Shown: positions 57,546 through 64,000 of the stretch, in pieces
How the letters are laid out: each line of letters starts with the position of its first letter
How positions within the stretch are numbered: position 1 is the first letter of the stretch
Source of the DNA: Aureococcus anophagefferens
Taxonomy: Eukaryota; Sar; Pelagophyceae; Pelagomonadales; Pelagomonadaceae
DNA length: 64,000 nt
Assembly (NCBI RefSeq): GCF_000186865.1
Contig: NW_008705562.1
Coordinates: forward strand, 3,167,953 to 3,231,952
Direction: 5' to 3'
Made by a program: the position numbers and the translations under genes
Notes under the pieces: generated by a model
Database searches by the model: none
The model's input: the letters and a program-made list of their open reading frames with translations, nothing else
What the model was told of the DNA's origin: nothing

Positions 57546-59936
57546 CTACTTCGGCGGGGCCGGGGGCGGCCAGCTCTTCGGCGGCGGCGGCGGCGGCCAA
57601 TTCTTCGCGGGCGTCGCCGCGGCGCGGAGCTCCTCGGGCGACGACGCCTCGGGCGGCGGCGGCGCGGGCCGCTTCGCCGGCGCGGGCGGCGGCGGCGCGC
57701 CGTGGCCGTTCTTGGGCGACGGCGCGGCGCCGTGGCCGTTCTTGGGCGACGCGCCGCCGCCGCCGTGCTTCGGCGACGGCTTCCGCGGCGCGGCCGGGCT
57801 CGCGCTCCGCGGCGGCGGTCGCGCGCCGCCCGCGGGCTGCCGCGGGACCGGCGGCTTCCGCGACGCCGACGTCGGCGACGGGCTCGCCTTGCGCGGCGGC
57901 GGCGTGGTGCGCTCCCGCTTCGCCGGCGACGGCTCCCGCGGCGCGGCGCCGCGGCGCGCGGCCGGCGACGCGTCGCGCGGCGACGTCGACGGCGACCGGA
58001 CGACGGGCGAGCCCGCGGCCTTGACGAGGAGCTCGAGGCGGTTCGCGGCGTCGTCGCGGTCGCGCCGCGCCTCGCGCAGCTTCGCCAGCATCGCCTCGCC
58101 CTGGCGCGCGAGCGCGTCGCGCTCGTCGGCGACGGCGGCGAGGTCCGCGCGGAGGCCCGCGTCGCGCGCGAGGGCCTCGGCGTTCGCCGCCGCCAGGGCC
58201 TCGTTGGCGTCCCGCAGGTCCGCGACCTCGTCGCGGAGGCCCGCCGCGGCGTCGGAGAGCGAGTCCAGCGACGCGCGGAGCGCCTCGCGGTCCCCGCCGA
58301 GCGCCGCGCGGCTCCTTTTCAGGTCCGCGTGGTCCGTCTTCAACGCCTCGTGCGCGCTCCGGGCCGCGTCGCGGTCCCGGACGGCGAGATCGCGCGCCGC
58401 GCGGGTTTTGGCGAGGTCCTCGAGCGCGCGCGTCGCCTCGGCGCCGCCCGCGGATTCGGCCGCGGCCGCGCGCGCCGTCGCGGCCGCGAGGGCCGCCTCG
58501 AGCTCCTTCGTCGCGGCCCGCGCGCCTTCGAGGGCGTCGGCGCGCGCCGCGGCGGCGTCGCGCTCGGACTCGAGCTCGCCGATCCTCGCCGCCAGGGTCG
58601 TCGCGCTGGTTTCCAAAGCCCGGAGCCGCGACTCCGCGGCCTTGCCCTTGGCGCGGTCGCCGCGCGCGGCCGCCGCGGACGCCTCGGCCGCGGCCGTCGC
58701 GTCCGCGGCCGCGGCCGCCTCGGCCTCGCGGCGCCGCGCCTCGGACGCCTTGAGGTCCGCGCGCGCGCGCGCGAGGTCCCGCTCGAGCGCGAGCACCCGG
58801 GCCACGTGGTCCACCTCGACGCCCGCGAGGGCCTCCTCGGCGGCGGCCGCGTCGCCGCGGAGCGCCGCCGCGGCGCGCTCCGCGTCGACGCAGCGCTTCT
58901 CGACGGCGGCGACCCGCTGCGCGGCGCGCTTCTCGGCGGCCGCGCGCGCGGCGGCCTCCGCTTCGAGCCGCGCCTCGGCGGCCTCGGCGCGCGCCTCGGC
59001 GGCCTCGGCGCGCGCCTCGGCGGCCTCGGCGAGGTCCACGGCGGCCTCGCAGCGCGCGTCCGCCGCCGCGACGGCCTCCTCCCGCGGCGCGTCCGGCCGG
59101 CCCGCGGCGGGCCGCGGCGACGCGGGCCCGGCGCCGTAGATGCGCTCGAGCCGCTCCCGCAGGTCGCTCTCGTCGCGCTGCTCCTCGTCCTCGCCGCCGC
59201 TCGACGAGTCGTCGTAGAAGGCCCCGTGGAACTCGGGCGCCTCGTCGGCGTCGAGGCCCAGGCGGACGACCTTGCGCCGCCGGTCCGCGTGCAGGCTGCC
59301 GCGGGCCGGCGCGAAGGCGTGGACGTAGGTCACGGCCTCGCCGTGCTCGTCGGCGTCCTCGGCGTCGTGGATCCACTGCGTGTGGCCGCTCGCGTGCTCC
59401 GCGTAGAGCTGGAGCGTCTCCGGGCACCGCTTCGCGCGCCATTCCGCCTCCGCGGCCTCGGCCTCGGCGTAGCGCGCCGCCAGGTTCCGCGGCGCCGGCG
59501 CCTCGGGGAACTCCTCGGCGGCGAAGGCCGCGAGGCGCTCGGCGAGGTTCCGCGGCTCCTCGGGCGACGGCGCGGCCGCGGGCGACGCGACGTAGTCGAC
59601 CTCGACGACGCGCCGCTGCGACGTCGGCGACTTGAGCGACCGGCGCTTCGTGGCGATCTGCGCGCCGAGGTCCATGGGCATGGACGTCACGAGCGCCTCC
59701 TCGGCGCGGGCCGCGCGCTCGTGGCCCTCCGCCGCCGACAGGTGCGAGTCGCGCGCGTCGCGGTGGGCCGCGGCCCGCGCCTCGCGCTCCCGCGCGACCT
59801 CCTCGCGGAGCTCCTCCAAGCTCTCGAGCGCGCAGCGAGCGTTGCGCACGAGGATCTGCCGCCGGCAGTGCCTGAGGGCCGTGCGCGACGGGCTGTCGAC
59901 GGCCGCCGTGGCGTGCAACAGGAAGCGGCTGGCCAC
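57546..59936 (-). CDS. large coiled-coil protein, 5' end uncertain
   Basis: About 796 residues. An N-terminal helical segment (about residues 35-85), a middle with a TQWIHDAEDADEHGEAVTYVH stretch, and then a nearly uninterrupted coiled coil (about residues 285-640) rich in Ala, Glu, Arg and Asp, including three copies of EAAEARAEA. The last ~120 residues are Pro/Ser/Lys-rich. At 59936 the codon is GTG, not ATG; no in-frame ATG was found upstream, and the next Met is residue 86 (59681). So the first exon may lie upstream or the start is internal. A basal-body, cytoskeletal or scaffold role is plausible but unproven. Confidence 0.7.
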   Translation of the reverse strand: MASRFLLHATAAVDSPSRTALRHCRRQILVRNARCALESLEELREEVAREREARAAAHRDARDSHLSAAEGHERAARAEEALVTSMPMDLGAQIATKRRSLKSPTSQRRVVEVDYVASPAAAPSPEEPRNLAERLAAFAAEEFPEAPAPRNLAARYAEAEAAEAEWRAKRCPETLQLYAEHASGHTQWIHDAEDADEHGEAVTYVHAFAPARGSLHADRRRKVVRLGLDADEAPEFHGAFYDDSSSGGEDEEQRDESDLRERLERIYGAGPASPRPAAGRPDAPREEAVAAADARCEAAVDLAEAAEARAEAAEARAEAAEARLEAEAAARAAAEKRAAQRVAAVEKRCVDAERAAAALRGDAAAAEEALAGVEVDHVARVLALERDLARARADLKASEARRREAEAAAAADATAAAEASAAAARGDRAKGKAAESRLRALETSATTLAARIGELESERDAAAARADALEGARAATKELEAALAAATARAAAAESAGGAEATRALEDLAKTRAARDLAVRDRDAARSAHEALKTDHADLKRSRAALGGDREALRASLDSLSDAAAGLRDEVADLRDANEALAAANAEALARDAGLRADLAAVADERDALARQGEAMLAKLREARRDRDDAANRLELLVKAAGSPVVRSPSTSPRDASPAARRGAAPREPSPAKRERTTPPPRKASPSPTSASRKPPVPRQPAGGARPPPRSASPAAPRKPSPKHGGGGASPKNGHGAAPSPKNGHGAPPPPAPAKRPAPPPPEASSPEELRAAATPAKNWPPPPPPKSWPPPAPPK

Positions 59937-60075
59937 CCTGTCTGGATGGGCTGCTAGATCATCAAGTTGGGCTGCTTTGATCGATGTTGATCTTCAACTT
60001 GAGGCCGAAGCCGCCGAAGCCGCGAAGCACAGCTCGGCCGCCTCCGCCGCCGTCCAGTGGCAGCGACCCGCACCG

Positions 60076-62106
60076 ATGGCCAGCCTTCGTTTGGCCATGC
60101 GCATGAGCGCCGCCGAGGCCGCGCCGCCACCACCACCAGCGCCCGCGCCGGCGCCCGCGGCCGCGCGCGGCCGCGGCGGCGCGAGGCGCAAGAAGGCCGG
60201 CCGCGCGCCGGCGCGGAAGAAGCCGGCGTCGAAGAAGAGCAAGGGCCCCGGCGTCGTCGCGCGCGCCGTGGTTAAGCGGCGGCGGCGGCCCGACGAGCAC
60301 ACGGGCCCCCTCGGCGGCGGCGCGCTGAGCGACCTGCCCTGGGAGCTGCTCTGGGACGTCTGCCGCTACCTCGACGTCGGCCGCGCGTCGGTCTGGCGCG
60401 CGTGTTCGCGCGCGTCGGCGCGCGCGGTGCACCACGCCTTCGGCGAGGACCGCGTCGAGCTATCCCACAGTGGCGCGCTCGTCGCGACCTGCGCGCCCCT
60501 GCGGTCCGTCGCGGCGGACGACGAGGCCGACGCGGCCGAGGAGCTCTGGACGCACGAGCACAACTGGCGCTGCGAGCGCTGCGCGACGGGCGGCGATTTA
60601 TTGTGCTGCGACTACTGCAACCTCGTCTTCCACCTCGGATGTTTGGGTTTGGAGGAGGCGCCCGAGGGACTCTGGCGGTGCCCCGAGTGCGCGTCGGACG
60701 CGTCCGCGCCGGTCATCGGCGCGACGGCCGCGGCGCCGCGGCCCGACGGCCGCTTCGTCGTCGTCGGCGGCTACCACCACGGGTCCTTCACGCCCAACGG
60801 CGACGCCTACGTCTGCGCGCCGTCGGCCGCGACGGCCGCGTGGCGCCGCGAGGTCGCCGCCGCGCCGCCGCCGGCCGCGGGCGTCGCGAGCTCGGACTGC
60901 TGCGTCGTCGGCGGCGTCGTGCTGGCCTTCGCGCGCTTCGGCGACGGCGGGGCGGCGGAGCCCGTGCCCTGGCACGCCGTCGCGGCGCCGCCGCAGCGCG
61001 CGGCGGCCGGCGCGGCCGCGACGTTCGACGCGCTCTGGACGCTGGACGCCGACGACGCGTGGCGCCGCGAGCCCCTCAAGGGCACCATCCCCTCGACGCG
61101 GTCCGACGCCGCCGTCGCCCACGCGACGGTGGGGCGGCGGCCCCACCTGCTCGTCTACGGGGGCTTCGCGCCGGACCACCGGCGGAATCTGGACGGCCTG
61201 CACGCGCTCGACCTCCGGACGAGGACCTGGGCGACGCTCACGGCCGACGACGTCGCGCCCATGCGCCGCGCCGTCACGGAGGAGGAGGCACCGGAGAAGG
61301 AGGACGTGGAGGAACCGCCGGAGCGGCGGCCGCGGACGGCGACGGAGGAGATCTTCGGCGAGTCGGACTCGTCGGACGACGACGACGACGACGAGCCGAC
61401 GCAGCGCGGCCAGCTCGCGCTCGTCTTCGGCCTGCGGGACCGCGCCGCGTCGGCGGACCGCTTCGTCGCCGGGCCGGCGACGGGCGCGCCGAAGAAGAAG
61501 AAGAAGAAGAAGCGCGCGAAGGCCGTCGCGGCGGCGGCGACCGCGCCGTCCGCGCGATCGGGCCACACGCTCACGCGGCTCGGCGCGCGGTCCCTCGTGC
61601 TCTTCGGCGGCCTCGGCCGCGTGCCCGCGGCGAACACGCCCACGCTCACGCGCAACGACTACCTCAACGACGCCTGGACGCTGCGGCTCGAGTCGCTGAG
61701 TCGGTCGCACGGCGGGCTCCGGCACGCGTGGGCGCGGCTCCCCTGCGGCGGCGCGCCGCCGAGCGGCCGCGCGGGCCACAGCGCCGCGGCCGTCGGGCCC
61801 CACCTCGTCGTCTTCGGGGGCGTCACGGGCCACAAGTTCCTCGCGGACTTGCACGTGCTCCACGTGCCGTCGCGGTGCTGGTCGCAGCCCGCGCTCGACG
61901 GGCCGCGGCCGTCGCCGCGCATGCGGCCCGCGCTGCTCCACCTCCGCCAGACCGACCTCGACGACGAGCCGGGCCCGACGCTCCTGCTCTTCGGCGGCAC
62001 GCGCGCCTGGGGGTCCGCCGCCGCCGTCGCCACGGCGACGGCGCGCCACGACGGCGACCTCTTCGCCATCACGCTCCAGCCCGCGAAGCTCGTCGTGTCG
62101 CTCTGA
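60076..62106 (+). CDS. F-box, PHD-finger and Kelch-repeat protein
   Basis: 676 residues from the ATG at 60076. A basic Ala/Pro-rich N-terminus (with KKxGRAPARKKPASKK) precedes an F-box-like segment near residue 85 (LSDLPWELLWDVCRYLD). A PHD finger follows near residue 160 (CERCATGGDLLCCDYCNLVFHLGCLG, then LWRCPEC), which usually reads histone H3 tails. Kelch-type beta-propeller blades run from ~180 to 676 (RPHLLVYGGFAP, LVLFGGLGR, HLVVFGGVTG, TLLLFGGTR). A charged insertion (about residues 405-490) interrupts the propeller. It may be a nuclear SCF-type ubiquitin-ligase adaptor that reads chromatin; that link is inference. Confidence 0.85.
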   Translation: MASLRLAMRMSAAEAAPPPPPAPAPAPAAARGRGGARRKKAGRAPARKKPASKKSKGPGVVARAVVKRRRRPDEHTGPLGGGALSDLPWELLWDVCRYLDVGRASVWRACSRASARAVHHAFGEDRVELSHSGALVATCAPLRSVAADDEADAAEELWTHEHNWRCERCATGGDLLCCDYCNLVFHLGCLGLEEAPEGLWRCPECASDASAPVIGATAAAPRPDGRFVVVGGYHHGSFTPNGDAYVCAPSAATAAWRREVAAAPPPAAGVASSDCCVVGGVVLAFARFGDGGAAEPVPWHAVAAPPQRAAAGAAATFDALWTLDADDAWRREPLKGTIPSTRSDAAVAHATVGRRPHLLVYGGFAPDHRRNLDGLHALDLRTRTWATLTADDVAPMRRAVTEEEAPEKEDVEEPPERRPRTATEEIFGESDSSDDDDDDEPTQRGQLALVFGLRDRAASADRFVAGPATGAPKKKKKKKRAKAVAAAATAPSARSGHTLTRLGARSLVLFGGLGRVPAANTPTLTRNDYLNDAWTLRLESLSRSHGGLRHAWARLPCGGAPPSGRAGHSAAAVGPHLVVFGGVTGHKFLADLHVLHVPSRCWSQPALDGPRPSPRMRPALLHLRQTDLDDEPGPTLLLFGGTRAWGSAAAVATATARHDGDLFAITLQPAKLVVSL

Positions 62107-62132
62107 GTAACGTCGCGGCTCTTACCCCCGCC

Positions 62133-62783
62133 TCATCGTCCGAGGCCGTAGGCGTCGGCGCCGACGACGTCGCCCGCGGGCGCGGGGAACGCCGCGAGCG
62201 CCTCGCGCCAGATCGCGTCGTCGACGCCCTCGGGACAATAGGCGCACGTCACGCCGAGCATGGTCACGGCCCGCAGGTTGCCCAGCTCGTTGTCGAAGAA
62301 GAGCATGTCCTCGAAGGGGATCGACGTCGCCGCGGCGATGCGCTCGAAGTGGGCCACCTTCGAGTCCTTGCTGATCTGCACCGCGCGCGCGTCGAAGGCG
62401 TCGCCCAGCGCGAAGTCCTCGACGCGAAACTTCTCCAGGAGCTCGCGCGCCCACGCCGGCTCGTCGGTGCGGCTCGAGATGCCGACGACCGCGTCCGGCC
62501 AGTCCGCCCGCAGCTCGGCGACGACGGCGCGCACGTCGCCCAAGAGCGTCACGGCCTCGCCCGCCTGCGACACCATCGCGTCGCCCTTGGGCACGAAGGG
62601 AGCGCCGCCGCCGCGCCAGCTCATCATGTACATCTCCGGATACCAGAGGCAGCCATCGAGATCAAAGATGACCGCTTTGGGTTTGGCGGCGAGAGCTGTC
62701 GTCGCTTTGCGCGGGTTGCTGCGCGCGAAGGCATCTGCAGTCGTGCAGATTGCAGCCAAGAGCACGGCCAAGACGGCGCACAT
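62133..62783 (-). CDS. MDP1-like HAD phosphatase, plastid-type
   Basis: 216 residues from the ATG at 62783. A signal peptide (MCAVLAVLLAAICTTADAFA) ends at an AFA/R site typical of heterokont plastid proteins. The HAD core follows: AVIFDLDGCLWYPEMY (nucleophile Asp and second Asp), GISSRTDEPAWARELL (motif II) and the FEDMLFFDNELGNLRAV region with catalytic Asp residues. MDP1 proteins dephosphorylate glycated proteins or phosphotyrosine. An upstream start at 62927 in the same frame lacks a signal, so the internal Met is preferred. Divergent from threonine synthase by 163 bp. Confidence 0.88.
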   Translation of the reverse strand: MCAVLAVLLAAICTTADAFARSNPRKATTALAAKPKAVIFDLDGCLWYPEMYMMSWRGGGAPFVPKGDAMVSQAGEAVTLLGDVRAVVAELRADWPDAVVGISSRTDEPAWARELLEKFRVEDFALGDAFDARAVQISKDSKVAHFERIAAATSIPFEDMLFFDNELGNLRAVTMLGVTCAYCPEGVDDAIWREALAAFPAPAGDVVGADAYGLGR

Positions 62784-62946
62784 GCCTCCCCACGATGCTT
62801 TGTTTGCCCTCAAGATGATGCCAAAGCTTCGCCGAATCTGGCCACGGCATCCACAGCGTCGTCCTCCCGCGGCCGCGGCGCGTCGTCCGGCGCGTCGTGC
62901 GGATCCCAGGTCGCGAGGCAGAGCCACGAGAGCGCGTCCTTTGAAG

Positions 62947-64000
62947 ATGCGCTACGTCTCGTCGCGCGGCGCCAGCGCCAGCGTGAGCTTCGAGGAGGCC
63001 ATTGGCAGCGGCTATGCGGCCGACGGCGGGCTCTACGTGCCGGAGACGCTGCCGCCCATCACCGCCGACGACCTCGAGGCCTGGAAGAATCTCGACTTTC
63101 CGGCGCTGGCCGTCGAGGTGCTGCGGCCCTTCGTCGCGGGCGAGATCCCCGACGCGGACCTAGAACCCTTGCTCGCGGCGTGCTACGGCGACTTCCTCGC
63201 GCCCGAAAAGATCCCCGTCGTGCCGCTGGCGACGGCGCCGCGCGTGGCGGTGGCCGAGCTCTTCCACGGGCCGACGTTCTGCTTCAAGGACCTGGGCCTC
63301 CAGGTGCTCGTGCGTTTTCTGTCCTACTTCGCGGCGAAGCGCGGCGAGCGGCGGACGATCCTCGTGGCGACGACGGGCGACACGGGCCCCGCGGCGCTGC
63401 GGGCCGCCGCGGACGTCGACGACGCGTCGCTGCGCGTCGTCTGCTGCTTCCCCGAGGGCCAGGTCTCGGCGCTCCAGCGGCGCCAGATGACGACGCACGG
63501 GTCCTCGAGCGTGAGGGTGGCGACGTTCGAGGGCGGCGGCGACGATATGGACGAGCCCATCCGGCGCATGGGCCTCGACAACGCGTTCGCGAGCGCGCAC
63601 GGCCTCTGCGGCGCCAACTCCTACAACGTCGGCCGGCCCCTGGCCCAGATGGTCCACTACGTCTGGATCTGGTTGAGGTGCCGGGACTCGTTCGGCGCCG
63701 GCGCGGCGCCGTTCGTCCTCGACGTCGTCGTCCCGACGGGCGCCATGGGCAACCTCGCCGCGGCGACGCTCGCGAAGCGGCGCGGCCTGCCCCTCGGCGC
63801 GATCTGCGCGGGCACGAACGCGAACGACATCTCCTGCCGCGCGATCAACGACGGCGCGACGGGCGGCGACGCGTCGAAGACGGGCGCCGCGATGGCCGCG
63901 GGCGACTTCCGGGTCGATCCCGCGACGCGCGGCGCGCTGCGCGACGGCGGCTACCGCGCCGCGCGCGTCGACGACGGCGCCATGCTCGCCGCGCTGCGCG
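62947..64000 (+). CDS. threonine synthase-like protein, 5' part
   Basis: 351 residues from the ATG at 62947 to the window end; the C-terminus lies outside. A PLP-dependent enzyme of the yeast Thr4 / THNSL type, which converts O-phosphohomoserine to threonine. Seen are MRYVSSRG at the start, AADGGLYVPE, the cofactor Lys in FHGPTFCFKDLGLQVL (near residue 119), the phosphate loop VATTGDTGPAALRA near residue 142, and an ANSYNVGRP segment. The last part before the cut contains GTNANDISCRAIND. No plastid signal is visible, unlike plant threonine synthase, so it may be a cytosolic or THNSL2-like form. Confidence 0.92.
   Translation, partial: MRYVSSRGASASVSFEEAIGSGYAADGGLYVPETLPPITADDLEAWKNLDFPALAVEVLRPFVAGEIPDADLEPLLAACYGDFLAPEKIPVVPLATAPRVAVAELFHGPTFCFKDLGLQVLVRFLSYFAAKRGERRTILVATTGDTGPAALRAAADVDDASLRVVCCFPEGQVSALQRRQMTTHGSSSVRVATFEGGGDDMDEPIRRMGLDNAFASAHGLCGANSYNVGRPLAQMVHYVWIWLRCRDSFGAGAAPFVLDVVVPTGAMGNLAAATLAKRRGLPLGAICAGTNANDISCRAINDGATGGDASKTGAAMAAGDFRVDPATRGALRDGGYRAARVDDGAMLAALR

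Overview
This window is eukaryotic nuclear DNA with very high GC, most likely from a pelagophyte or related stramenopile alga (Aureococcus or Pelagomonas type). The assignment is inference. It rests on a eukaryotic 28S rRNA end, eukaryotic genes (RPL27e, U2AF65, MAK16, prohibitin, NHE), several short signal peptides followed by an AFAP-type motif as in heterokont plastid import, APT-rich secreted repeat proteins, and a selenocysteine gene with a eukaryotic-type SECIS element.

Layout. 1-654 is the 3' end of the large-subunit rRNA gene, followed by spacer. 1.4-9.1 kb: a cysteine-rich membrane protein, a type II thioesterase-like hydrolase, a J-domain membrane protein, a selenoprotein MsrB, a small plastid-type protein, and an FKBP/TPR protein. 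9.5-17.3 kb: a small unknown ORF, a SAP-like protein, MAK16, a fucosyltransferase-like protein, a Na+/H+ exchanger, RPL27 and a DusA-type dihydrouridine synthase. 17.5-22.4 kb: a GlnRS with an added EMAPII-type tRNA-binding domain and a YqeY protein, separated by 1.4 kb without a clear gene. 22.5-34.7 kb: coiled-coil protein, SAM/STE kinase, secreted glycosyltransferase-like protein, U2AF65, EF-hand protein with a CaaX end, plastid PDZ protein, CreA-like lumenal protein, an unknown protein and a TPR co-chaperone. 34.95-45.1 kb is one 10.2-kb intronless gene for a 3391-residue surface protein made mainly of Pro/Ala/Thr repeats. 45.3-64 kb: prohibitin-2, a small secreted basic protein, an unknown protein, sulfotransferase, DUF4246 protein, organellar uS15, a 2OG-Fe(II) oxygenase, an AAAP amino-acid transporter, a PDZ/PA-domain secreted protein, a coiled-coil protein, an F-box/PHD/Kelch protein, an MDP1-like phosphatase and the 5' part of threonine synthase.

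Genes are dense and nearly intronless. They often form head-to-head pairs sharing 75-300 bp, with tail-to-tail ends as close as 1 bp. The only introns I could place are in MsrB and in its convergent neighbour; two of these three appear to be GC-AG.

The strongest single observation is the in-frame TGA of MsrB at the catalytic position, followed by a conserved tail and a well-formed SECIS hairpin. Two copies of a short inverted-repeat element (6774-6988 and 55635-55767), each flanked by a CWG target duplication, mark a MITE family. Several products point to plastid or secretory routing (PDZ, CreA, YqeY, DusA, uS15, MDP1), and a group of neighbours (DusA, GlnRS, YqeY) relates to tRNA function.
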